From Clostridiales bacterium S5-A14a (lineage in GTDB: Bacteria > Bacillota > Clostridia > Peptostreptococcales > Anaerovoracaceae), in NCBI GenBank assembly GCA_000758905.1, contig JRNA01000016.1, forward strand, positions 62,001 through 126,000: 64,000 bases of DNA. Direction: 5' to 3'. Made by a program: the position numbers and the translations under genes. Shown piece after piece: positions 44,607-53,021 of this stretch (position 1 is the stretch's first letter; every line of letters starts with the position of its first letter). The notes under the pieces are model-generated. The model made no database searches. It saw only the letters and a list, made by a program, of their open reading frames with translations, and was not told where the DNA came from.

Positions 44607-45320
44607 ATGAATTCAATAAGTGTTGAAAAAGCACTAAAAGGAAATCCTTACCCTGGGAGAGGGATTATACTAGGAAAGTCTGAAGGTGGCAAGAATGCCG
44701 TTGCAGTTTATTTTATCATGGGGCGAAGCGAAAACAGTAGGAACAGAATTTTCCTTGAAGAAGGTGACGATGTAATGATCAAGCCTTTTGATGAATCTAA
44801 GGTTTCTGATCCATCTCTGATTGTCTACTATCCTATACGTTCTCATGAATACGAACTAATAGTAACAAATGGCGATCAGACAGATACAGTCTATAATTAT
44901 TTACTTGAAGGCGAAAGTTTTGAAGATGCTTTAAACACGAGAGAATTTGAGCCTGATTCTCCTAATTTTACTCCTAGAATTAGCGGAATAATTGAATTAA
45001 ATGAAGAATTGACATATAAACTTTCTATTCTTAAATGTGGAGATGCTGAAAAACAAAAATGCTTTAGATATTTCTACAACTACGAAGCTGTCTCAGGCAC
45101 CGGACATCTGATACACACTTATGAGACTGACGGCGATCCGCTTCCAACATTTGCTGGAGAGCCAAAACAGATTGAAATCACAGGAACTTTGACTGAGTTT
45201 GCCGATAGAGTATGGAATTCTCTTGATGAGGAAAATCGAATATCTCTGGTTGCAAAATCTATAAACATGCAGAATGGTCAAGTTAAGACCTACATAATAA
45301 ACAAGAATATTTCTAAATAA
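44607..45320 (+). CDS. purO: IMP cyclohydrolase, PurO type
   Basis: Closes FAICAR to IMP, the last step of the pathway. The 237-residue protein has the PurO signature NPYPGRGIILGKS and VYFIMGRSENSRNR near the N-terminus and carries no MGS-like domain, so it is the archaeal-type cyclohydrolase (Pfam IMP_cyclohyd family), not the N-terminal half of PurH. Its position directly before a PurH lacking the cyclohydrolase half supports the role. GGAGC precedes the ATG. Confidence 0.88.
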   Translation: MNSISVEKALKGNPYPGRGIILGKSEGGKNAVAVYFIMGRSENSRNRIFLEEGDDVMIKPFDESKVSDPSLIVYYPIRSHEYELIVTNGDQTDTVYNYLLEGESFEDALNTREFEPDSPNFTPRISGIIELNEELTYKLSILKCGDAEKQKCFRYFYNYEAVSGTGHLIHTYETDGDPLPTFAGEPKQIEITGTLTEFADRVWNSLDEENRISLVAKSINMQNGQVKTYIINKNISK

Positions 45321-45349
45321 ACAAGAGTAATTCTGAGTAAGGGGAAGAC

Positions 45350-46534
45350 ATGAAAGAATTTGAATTAAAATATGGCTGCAATCCAAATCAAAAACCAGCA
45401 AAGGTGTATATGCGTGATGGGTCTGACTTACCATTTGAGATCAGAAATGGCAGGCCCGGATATATAAACTTTCTCGATGCATTGAACAGTTGGCAGCTCG
45501 TCAGAGAACTTGATGAAGCCCTGAACGAACCCGCTGCAACCTCGTTTAAGCACGTAAGCCCTACATCTGCCGCAATAGCTATACCCATGAGCGATGCACT
45601 GAAAAAAAGCTGTTTTGTTAATGATGTTGATGGGGTCGACGATTCAAAACTTGCTACAGCATATGCTAGGGCAAGGGGAACGGATAGAATGTCGTCATTC
45701 GGAGATTTTATTGCTCTTTCAAGACCATGCGACGTCCCAACTGCAAATTTAATCAAGCGCGAAGTATCTGACGGGATAATAGCTCCAGGATTTGAACCTG
45801 AGGCATTAGAAATTCTCGCTAGCAAGAAGAAGGGTAACTATAACATCATTGAAATTGATCCTTCTTATAAACCCGAGCATGAAGAAACAAAACAGGTATT
45901 TGGCGTAACTTTCTCACAGGGAAGAAATGATTTTAAAATATCTAAAGAGCTGCTTTCAAACATCGTCACATCTAATAAAGATTTGACAGATGAAGGTATA
46001 AGAGATCTCATCGTTGCGCTAATTACGCTTAAATACACCCAATCAAACTCTGTCGCATTCGCAAAAGAGGGACAGGCTATCGGAGTTGGGGCAGGGCAGC
46101 AATCGAGGATTCATTGTACAAGGCTTGCAGGTGACAAGGCCGATCTATGGCATTTAAGACAATCCGACAAGGTTTTAAATCTGCCTTTTAAAGCCGATAT
46201 ACCGAGGGCAGTGCGAGATAATACTATAGATATTTACTTGGGTAGCTATTACATGGATGTTCTTGCAGACGGAAAATATCAGGAGCTCTTCACTGAGAGA
46301 CCTGAATCTTTTACCTATGAAGAGAAGCAAGCATATCTAAGCAAAATAAATAACGTAGCACTCGCCTCGGATGCGTTCTTCCCATTTGGAGATAATATCG
46401 AGCGATCTGCAAAGAGCGGGGTTAAATTTATAGCCGAGCCAGGCGGATCAATTAGAGATGATAACGTCATCAAAACTTGCGATGACTTTGGAATGGTTAT
46501 GGCATTCACAGGGATGAGACTCTTCCATCACTAA
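45350..46534 (+). CDS. purH: AICAR formyltransferase (PurH C-terminal domain only)
   Basis: Formylates AICAR to FAICAR with 10-formyl-THF. The 394-residue protein begins straight at the transformylase domain (ELKYGCNPNQKPA). It has the catalytic Lys-His pair in SFKHVSP, DRMSSFGDFIALS, TQSNSVAFAKEGQAIGVGAGQQSR and DAFFPFGDNIE, close to the end. The IMP cyclohydrolase half of normal bifunctional PurH (about 190 residues) is absent and is replaced by the separate PurO upstream. RBS AGTAAGGGG before the ATG. Confidence 0.9.
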   Translation: MKEFELKYGCNPNQKPAKVYMRDGSDLPFEIRNGRPGYINFLDALNSWQLVRELDEALNEPAATSFKHVSPTSAAIAIPMSDALKKSCFVNDVDGVDDSKLATAYARARGTDRMSSFGDFIALSRPCDVPTANLIKREVSDGIIAPGFEPEALEILASKKKGNYNIIEIDPSYKPEHEETKQVFGVTFSQGRNDFKISKELLSNIVTSNKDLTDEGIRDLIVALITLKYTQSNSVAFAKEGQAIGVGAGQQSRIHCTRLAGDKADLWHLRQSDKVLNLPFKADIPRAVRDNTIDIYLGSYYMDVLADGKYQELFTERPESFTYEEKQAYLSKINNVALASDAFFPFGDNIERSAKSGVKFIAEPGGSIRDDNVIKTCDDFGMVMAFTGMRLFHH

Positions 46535-46659
46535 AACAGGCTAAAATAAATTTAAATAAGCTTAAATTGACTTCTAACATAATTATATATGATTTACTTT
46601 ATATGCGTTTTACCTCACTAATAAAAACGTTTTTCCGAAAACCGAAAGGAGTGTTCAAT

Positions 46660-47931
46660 ATGAAGATTCTTGTTGTAGGCGGAGGCGGCCGAGAACATGC
46701 GATCATCAAGAAAATAAAAGAAAACAAAGCAGTTGAAACTATATATGCCTTACCGGGAAACGGTGGCATAGCAAAAGACGCTGTATGCGTTGATATCAAG
46801 GCGACAGATCTTGAGGCTGTTAGTGATTTTGCAATAAATGAGAAAATTGATTTTGCCATTGTTGCACCAGATGATCCTCTTGTGCTCGGCATGGTCGATG
46901 AACTTGAAAGTAGGGGAATCCCATGCTTTGGGCCAAGCAAAAGAGCCGCGATAATTGAGGGAAGCAAGGCATTTTCAAAGGACCTTATGAGGAACTTCAA
47001 CATTCCTACGGCAAAATATGAAGTTTTTGATGATGCTGATAAGGCTAAAGCATATATTGATGAGAACCACGCACCTATAGTTATCAAAGCTGATGGTCTT
47101 GCTCTGGGCAAGGGTGTAATAATCGCTGAAACTGACATAGAGGGGAAAGACGCAATTGACAAGATAATGACTGAAAAAGCCTTTGGGGAAAGTGGTAATA
47201 AAGTCGTAATAGAGGAATTTTTAGAGGGACCTGAGGTCTCAGTTCTTGCTTTTACTGATGGCAAGACCATTGTGCCAATGATTTCATCCATGGACCACAA
47301 AAGAGCTCTCGACGGTGACAAGGGCCTTAATACGGGCGGTATGGGCGTGATTGCGCCAAACCCATATTACACCCCTGAAATCGCAAAAGAATCGATGGAG
47401 ACGATATTTAAGCCTACTATGGAGGCTATGAATAGTTTAGACCGTACGTTTAAAGGATGTTTATATTTTGGGCTCATGATAACAAAGGATGGACCAAAGG
47501 TTATCGAATATAATTGTAGATTTGGTGATCCGGAAGCACAAGCTGTTCTGCCACTCTTGGAAAGTGACCTGCTTGATATTATGATGGATGTGAGAAACGA
47601 GGTTCTAACACCTGATAAAGTCAAATTTTCTACTGATTCAACCTGTTGTCTCATTTTAGCCTCAAATGGTTATCCTCAAAACTATGAAAAAGGATTTCCT
47701 ATTACTTTTAACTGCGACACCAAAGATATCTTCATTGCTGGGGCTAAAATTGAAAAAGATCAACTAGTAACAAGCGGTGGCAGAGTCCTTGGAATCACAA
47801 AGAGAGCAGATAACTTAAAGGATGCGATTGAATTAGCTTATAAAGCAGCTGATTATGTTAACTTTGATAATAAGTATTACAGAAACGATATTGGACACAG
47901 AGCGCTTAAGATATTAAATGAGGTGAAATAA
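46660..47931 (+). CDS. purD: Phosphoribosylamine-glycine ligase PurD
   Basis: ATP-grasp enzyme joining glycine to phosphoribosylamine. The 423-residue protein has VVGGGGREHAI at the start, VIKADGLALGKGVIIA, HKRALDGDKGLNTGGMG and EYNCRFGDPEAQAVLPLL. ATG 46660 follows GAAAGGAG; an in-frame TTG at 46567 would add 31 residues unlike the family. The stop overlaps the purL ATG by one base (TAATG). Confidence 0.96.
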   Translation: MKILVVGGGGREHAIIKKIKENKAVETIYALPGNGGIAKDAVCVDIKATDLEAVSDFAINEKIDFAIVAPDDPLVLGMVDELESRGIPCFGPSKRAAIIEGSKAFSKDLMRNFNIPTAKYEVFDDADKAKAYIDENHAPIVIKADGLALGKGVIIAETDIEGKDAIDKIMTEKAFGESGNKVVIEEFLEGPEVSVLAFTDGKTIVPMISSMDHKRALDGDKGLNTGGMGVIAPNPYYTPEIAKESMETIFKPTMEAMNSLDRTFKGCLYFGLMITKDGPKVIEYNCRFGDPEAQAVLPLLESDLLDIMMDVRNEVLTPDKVKFSTDSTCCLILASNGYPQNYEKGFPITFNCDTKDIFIAGAKIEKDQLVTSGGRVLGITKRADNLKDAIELAYKAADYVNFDNKYYRNDIGHRALKILNEVK

Positions 47932-50900
47932 TGGTCAGAAGAGTTTTTGTCGAAAAAAGAAAAGAATTTGCTCATGAAGCAGGGGAACTGCTTTCCGAGA
48001 TTAAAAATTTTATTAAGCTAGACAGCATTGAAAATGTTAGAGTGATTAATAGGTATGATGTTGACGGCATCGATGACGAACTATTTGACAAATCGATTAA
48101 CACTGTTTTTTCAGAGCCTCAGGTAGATGATGCATATCTCGATATTAAGGATTTGAATATCAACGATGAAGATTTTGTATTTGCTGTGGAATTGCTTCCA
48201 GGACAGTTCGATCAGCGTGCAGAATCTGCTTCTGAGTGCATTCAGATGATTTCTCAAGGCATAAAGCCAATCGTAAAATCAGCAAAGCTCTATATTTTGT
48301 CTGGAACAATTTCGGATGTTGATAAGTCTAAAATAAAAAAGCTAGTCATCAATCCTGTAGAAGCTAGAGAGGCTACTCTAGATGAATCCACTGACCTTAA
48401 TTTCAGCGTTAAATCTCCAGATGAAGTCGAAATTCTTACTGATTTCAGCGGTTATAGCGATGCTGATCTTGATAAGATGATTAACGAGATGGGGCTTGCC
48501 ATGGACAAATCAGATCTTGCATTTACTCAGGAATATTTCAAAAAAGAGGGAAGGCCTCCAACAATAACGGAAATTCGTGTAATAGACACATATTGGTCAG
48601 ACCATTGCAGGCACACAACCTTTAACACTATCATAGATTCTATCGAATTTGAGGATGATTCAGCTGAAAAGGCTTACCAATTATATCTAAAAACTCGTGA
48701 AGAACTAGGTAGAACTAAGCCCATTTCTCTTATGGATATTGGAACAATAGCAGCAAAATATTTGCGTTCCAAGGGTGAACTTGAGAATCTTGACGAGTCT
48801 GAAGAAATCAATGCATGCACTGTAAAAATTAAAGTAAAAACATCTGAAGGCCTTGAAGATTGGCTTCTTCTTTTTAAAAACGAAACTCATAATCACCCAA
48901 CAGAAATTGAACCTTTCGGTGGTGCTGCAACATGTATAGGAGGTGCAATAAGAGATCCTCTTTCTGGAAGGTCCTATGTATATTCAGCTATGAGGGTTAC
49001 AGGAGCTGGAAATCCTCTTGTTGATGACGACAAAACTCTTAAGGGTAAACTTCCACAGCGTAAGATAGTAACGACTGCCGCAAAGGGATATTCATCATAC
49101 GGCAATCAAATCGGACTTGCAACAGGCCAGGTTGATGAAATTTACCACGAAGGATATGTTGCTAAGAGAATGGAAGTTGGTGCCGTTGTAGCCGCTGCAC
49201 CTGCTGAAAATGTTATAAGAGAAAGACCTATAAATGGTGATGTAGTCCTACTTCTTGGTGGAAAAACTGGTAGAGATGGCTGTGGTGGAGCAACAGGTTC
49301 TTCTAAATCACATACTACATCTTCAATAGAAACTGCAGGAGCAGAAGTTCAGAAAGGTAATGCACCTGAGGAGAGGAAACTTCAAAGGCTATTCAGAAAC
49401 CCTGAAGCAAGTAAGCTTATCAAAAGGTGCAATGACTTTGGTGCAGGTGGAGTATCTGTCGCCATAGGAGAGCTTGCAGACGGCCTTGATATAAATCTCG
49501 ATATGGTGCCTAAAAAATACGAGGGTCTTGATGGTACTGAGCTTGGAATAAGTGAATCTCAAGAAAGAATGGCTGTCGTTGTTGAAGAATCTTCAAAAGA
49601 AAAATTTATGCAACTTTCAGAAAAGGAAAACCTGGAATGCACACACGTTGCAACGGTTACCGACAGCAATAGGCTTGTAATGAAGTGGCGCAACAACAAA
49701 ATAGTCGACATTTCTAGAGATTTTCTCGATACAAACGGTACAGAAAAACACACGGAAGCTAGGGTAGTCTCTGGGAAATCTTACGGAAAATCTTCAACAG
49801 GAGAATTTTCAAAAGATATGAAAGCCCTAGTTGGCGATCTCAATGTTTGCTCAAAACGTGGTCTATCAGAAATGTTTGACTCAACGATTGGTGCTGGAAC
49901 AGTTATAATGCCATTTGGTGGCAAACATCAGCGTACACCTAATCAGGCAATGGTAAATCTCATTTCAATGGAAGAGGGGAATTCAGAGACATGCTCAATA
50001 ATGTCATGGGGATTCAATCCGTATATTACAGAGCGCTCTCCTTTTGATGGGGCATATCTTGCAGTTATTGAATCAGTATCAAAACTCATAGCTTCTGGAG
50101 CAAGTTTTGAAAACATATATCTTTCTTTCCAGGAGTATTTTGAAAAGCTTGAAACATCAAGTGAGAAATGGGGAAAAACTCTTGCTGCTGTTCTTGGTGC
50201 ATTCAAGGCACAGTACGATCTTGGAGTAGCCGCAATAGGTGGAAAGGACTCAATGTCTGGAAGTTTCGAAAATATTCATGTTCCTCCAACATTGATATCT
50301 TTTGCGGTCACTACAGAAGACGTTAATAACATTGTTAGTGGAGAATTTAAAGGCGTTAACCATAAAGTTATTATGATTACACCTGAGATAGATGAGAACG
50401 GCTTACCAGATTCTAAATCACTTAAAGAGACTTTTGAGTTGGTTCATACATTAATTAAATCAAATGACGCTCTCTCTGTATACACTGCTGGTTACGGCGG
50501 TATTGCTGAATCTATATATAAGATGTGCATAGGTAATAACATCGGTTTTATCTACAATAAACACGCTGATATCGATGATATATTTGCTTATAACTACGGA
50601 ACATTTATGATTGAACTCTCAGACAATTGTGATATAGATAATCTAATTCAAGATTCAAAAGTTAATATTTTAGGTCAAACTATCTCTGCTGAAAAGATTG
50701 ATTTTGCTGGAGATTCCATTGATTTACATTTGCTCGATAACATCTATGAGGGCAAACTTGAACCTATATATAAATTCAATATTTCTGATATCGATGCTGA
50801 GGATTCATACAAAAATCAATATGATATTAAAAGGAATCTCACATACTCAGGTAAAATTAACGCACAAAAACACGCAAGTTATACGGTTGCAAAGCCTAGG

Positions 50901-51689
50901 GTGTTGATCCCAGTATTTCCAGGTACTAACTGCGAATATGACAGTGCAAAGGCATTTACAAAAGCCGGTGCTGAAGTTGAAACATTCATAGTTAATAATC
51001 TTTCAAGTGAACATATCACTGAGTCAGTCAATTCATTTGCCAACAAAATAAAAGAGAGCCAAATTATATTCATTCCAGGCGGTTTCTCGAGTGGTGATGA
51101 GCCTGATGGATCTGGCAAATTCATAACAGCATTTTTCAGGAATAAAATTATAAAGGACGCTGTTGAGGACTTACTCGAAAACAGAGAAGGGCTTATTGCA
51201 GGTATTTGCAACGGCTTCCAGGCTTTAATCAAGCTCGGACTACTGCCATATGGCAAAATACTTGATGCAGATAAAACATTCCCAACTTTAACTCTCAATG
51301 AAATTGGCAGACACCAATCTAAGATTGTTAATATTAAAGTTTTATCAAATAATTCACCTTGGCTTGCTAAAACTGAAATCGGAGATGTTTATAAAGTTCC
51401 AATTTCTCATGGCGAAGGAAGGTTTGTCGCATCGGAAAAAACTATCGATGAACTACTGTCTAACGGTCAAATAAACACTCAATACGTAGATTTAGATGGC
51501 AATCCAACCTATGACATACACTTTAATCCTAATGGTTCATACTATGGAATTGAATGCATAACATCGCCAGACGGACGAATCTTAGGTAAGATGGGCCATT
51601 CTGAACGTATAGGCGACAATCTTTACAAAAACGTTCTCGGTGAATACGATATGAAACTATTTGAAAGTGCAGTAAATTTCTTTAAATAA
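47931..51689 (+). CDS. purL: Phosphoribosylformylglycinamidine synthase PurL (single-chain)
   Basis: Converts FGAR to FGAM with glutamine and ATP. At 1252 residues it is the large one-piece form with its own glutaminase, so purS and purQ are not needed. The synthetase part has FKNETHNHPTEIEPFGGAATCIGG, LLLGGKTGRDGCGGATGSS and AAIGGKDSMSGSF. The glutaminase part has the Cys in AGICNGFQALIKLGLLP and the His in ISHGEGRFVA. It is the last gene of the purine run. Confidence 0.96.
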   Translation: MVRRVFVEKRKEFAHEAGELLSEIKNFIKLDSIENVRVINRYDVDGIDDELFDKSINTVFSEPQVDDAYLDIKDLNINDEDFVFAVELLPGQFDQRAESASECIQMISQGIKPIVKSAKLYILSGTISDVDKSKIKKLVINPVEAREATLDESTDLNFSVKSPDEVEILTDFSGYSDADLDKMINEMGLAMDKSDLAFTQEYFKKEGRPPTITEIRVIDTYWSDHCRHTTFNTIIDSIEFEDDSAEKAYQLYLKTREELGRTKPISLMDIGTIAAKYLRSKGELENLDESEEINACTVKIKVKTSEGLEDWLLLFKNETHNHPTEIEPFGGAATCIGGAIRDPLSGRSYVYSAMRVTGAGNPLVDDDKTLKGKLPQRKIVTTAAKGYSSYGNQIGLATGQVDEIYHEGYVAKRMEVGAVVAAAPAENVIRERPINGDVVLLLGGKTGRDGCGGATGSSKSHTTSSIETAGAEVQKGNAPEERKLQRLFRNPEASKLIKRCNDFGAGGVSVAIGELADGLDINLDMVPKKYEGLDGTELGISESQERMAVVVEESSKEKFMQLSEKENLECTHVATVTDSNRLVMKWRNNKIVDISRDFLDTNGTEKHTEARVVSGKSYGKSSTGEFSKDMKALVGDLNVCSKRGLSEMFDSTIGAGTVIMPFGGKHQRTPNQAMVNLISMEEGNSETCSIMSWGFNPYITERSPFDGAYLAVIESVSKLIASGASFENIYLSFQEYFEKLETSSEKWGKTLAAVLGAFKAQYDLGVAAIGGKDSMSGSFENIHVPPTLISFAVTTEDVNNIVSGEFKGVNHKVIMITPEIDENGLPDSKSLKETFELVHTLIKSNDALSVYTAGYGGIAESIYKMCIGNNIGFIYNKHADIDDIFAYNYGTFMIELSDNCDIDNLIQDSKVNILGQTISAEKIDFAGDSIDLHLLDNIYEGKLEPIYKFNISDIDAEDSYKNQYDIKRNLTYSGKINAQKHASYTVAKPRVLIPVFPGTNCEYDSAKAFTKAGAEVETFIVNNLSSEHITESVNSFANKIKESQIIFIPGGFSSGDEPDGSGKFITAFFRNKIIKDAVEDLLENREGLIAGICNGFQALIKLGLLPYGKILDADKTFPTLTLNEIGRHQSKIVNIKVLSNNSPWLAKTEIGDVYKVPISHGEGRFVASEKTIDELLSNGQINTQYVDLDGNPTYDIHFNPNGSYYGIECITSPDGRILGKMGHSERIGDNLYKNVLGEYDMKLFESAVNFFK

Positions 51690-51714
51690 ACTTATATGAA
51701 AGGAATACCTATAA

Positions 51715-52251
51715 ATGGATTTAGACAAAGTATTAGAATCTAGGCGTAGCGTGCGAAAATACGATGCAACAAAACAGGTTACTGAAAAAGATCTTGAAAC
51801 TATCATAGAAGCTGCTATTCAAGCACCCTCGTGGAAAAATTCACAAACAGCTAGATATTATGCCGTACTAGACAAAGACGTACATAATAAGATTTCAGAT
51901 GAAGCTTTGCCAGCGTTTAATGCTAAAAGTTCTACAGGAGCAGCCCTCATAATAACAACTTTTGTGAAAGATCGATCTGGATTCGATAGAGAGGGAAATC
52001 CTGAAAACGAATGCGGAAATGGCTGGGGATATTATGATTTAGGATTACATAATGCAAATTTAATTTTAAAAGCCAAAGATTTGGGACTTGATACATTGAT
52101 CATGGGAATTAGAGATGGAGATAAAATAAGAGAGATCTTAAATATTCCTGAAAATGAAATCGTAGTTTCAGTTATTGCTATAGGATATTCTGATAGTGAA
52201 GCTACAAAACCTAAAAGAAAGAGGGCGGAAGATATCTTAACTATTATTTAG
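51715..52251 (+). CDS. Nitroreductase-family flavoprotein
   Basis: A 178-residue FMN-dependent oxidoreductase. The family start SRRSVRKYDATKQV, the FMN site IQAPSWKNSQTARYY and the dimer-forming region GLHNANLILKAKDLGLDTLIMG are present. The substrate is unknown. AAAGGAA precedes the ATG. It is the last + strand gene before the orientation switch and is followed by a strong hairpin. Confidence 0.9.
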   Translation: MDLDKVLESRRSVRKYDATKQVTEKDLETIIEAAIQAPSWKNSQTARYYAVLDKDVHNKISDEALPAFNAKSSTGAALIITTFVKDRSGFDREGNPENECGNGWGYYDLGLHNANLILKAKDLGLDTLIMGIRDGDKIREILNIPENEIVVSVIAIGYSDSEATKPKRKRAEDILTII

Positions 52252-52278
52252 TTTTCATTTTATATTTTAAGTAGAGAG

Positions 52279-52327
52279 ACATAACTATTCCTAAAATCAT
52301 AATTTTCGGAATAGTTATGTTATTTTA
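52279..52327. terminator. Near-perfect 42-bp palindrome at the convergent switch (terminator and/or dif-like site)
   Basis: ACATAACTATTCC (52279-52291) pairs with GGAATAGTTATGT (52308-52320). Inside, AAAAT/ATTTT continues the stem with one mismatch around a CATA loop. TATTTTA follows. It most simply terminates the nitroreductase transcript, but it lies where + and - strand genes converge. Confidence 0.6.
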
Positions 52328-52557
52328 AAAATAGAATGCCCATAAAGCTCTACAAATAAGCCTTATAAGGCATTTCCATTACAATCTTATATAAAAGACA
52401 TCCTTATAACTCATTATAATTATTCTTCATAATGTCTTCAAATTTTCGACGCCCTAATCTTCGATTTAAGCGATTTTATTTGTACTTATGATACTCTCAT
52501 ACCTTTTATATTTCTTCTATTTTCTCTAAATAGATATAACCATTCTCAAAATAGCTT
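52328..52557. other. Gap between convergent genes, no gene seen
   Basis: AT-rich, with short palindromes only, such as GCCTTATAAGGC around 52361. No open frame with a ribosome site and no RNA gene was recognised. Confidence 0.5.
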
Positions 52558-52854
52558 TTAATATATAGGAAGCTTAATTTTATCTCCTGGATTTAAATCT
52601 CCTGGATCTACATCATTATATTTAGCTACACGATAAACATATTCTCTGATATCCATATCTTTGGGCACATGATTCTTTGCAAGCGTCCATAAGCTGTCAC
52701 CATAATTTACAGATACAATTTCATATCTCTCTACAGTGTCACCTTGAGCATCTGTTAATCCAACAAACACCATATAAGTTGATAATATTAAAATTACAAT
52801 AAATGCTAGAAAAATGCTGAACCTTAATTTTGAGTTAATTCTATATCTTTTCAT
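52558..52854 (-). CDS. yneA: YneA-like SOS cell-division inhibitor (membrane anchor + LysM)
   Basis: A 98-residue protein with a basic N-terminus, one membrane helix (about 12-32) and a C-terminal LysM domain (YEIVSVNYGDSLWTLAKNHV to LNPGDKIKLPIY, about 43-98). Size, order and topology match YneA, which in Bacillus stops division during the SOS response from outside the membrane. Three LexA-type boxes lie around its promoter, strongly supporting that role. The ATG is about 11 bases after AGGGGG. In Bacillus yneA is divergent from lexA; here lexA is not adjacent. It could in principle be a generic LysM protein, but the operators argue otherwise. Confidence 0.8.
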   Translation of the reverse strand: MKRYRINSKLRFSIFLAFIVILILSTYMVFVGLTDAQGDTVERYEIVSVNYGDSLWTLAKNHVPKDMDIREYVYRVAKYNDVDPGDLNPGDKIKLPIY

Positions 52855-52872
52855 CCTATTATACCCCCTATT

Positions 52873-52886
52873 TGAACATCTGTTCT
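52873..52886. promoter_or_regulatory. LexA box A of the yneA-like promoter
   Basis: TGAACATCTGTTCT has perfect GAAC/GTTC half sites; it lies just downstream of the -10, near the transcription start. Confidence 0.8.
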
Positions 52887-52894
52887 ATATATGA

Positions 52895-52923
52895 AGTATA
52901 TCAGAATGTATGTTCTCTGTCAA
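52895..52923 (-). promoter_or_regulatory. yneA: Promoter of the yneA-like gene
   Basis: Read on the - strand: TTGACA (52923-52918), 17-base spacer, TATACT (52900-52895). It is the strongest-looking - strand promoter in the region, with LexA boxes in the spacer and on both sides. Confidence 0.8.
52904..52915. promoter_or_regulatory. LexA box B within the promoter spacer
   Basis: GAATGTATGTTC matches GAAC-N4-GTTC with one mismatch. Its centre is 30 bases from that of box A. Confidence 0.6.
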
Positions 52924-52931
52924 CATTTTTT

Positions 52932-52945
52932 CGAACAAATGTTTT
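52932..52945. promoter_or_regulatory. LexA box C upstream of the -35
   Basis: CGAACAAATGTTTT has one core mismatch. Its first eleven core bases, GAACAAATGTT, are identical to those of the recA operator. Confidence 0.6.
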
Positions 52946-52958
52946 TTAAGCAAAATTA

Positions 52959-52999
52959 TAAAATAAAAAATGGCTCACATGTAATTTACATGCAAGCCA
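52959..52999 (-). terminator. Terminator of the surface-protein gene
   Basis: On the - strand TGGCT and AGCCA enclose CATGTAA/TTACATG, followed by TTTTTTATTTT. Confidence 0.75.
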
Positions 53000-53021
53000 C
53001 CTTCTCGATTATTTTATAATC

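Noticed and set aside
46599-47321. A 240-codon open frame antisense to purD
   Set aside because: It mirrors the third-position pattern of a clear purD gene, has no ribosome site and no recognisable motif. Similar long antisense frames across recA, cinA and the radical-SAM gene were dropped for the same reason.
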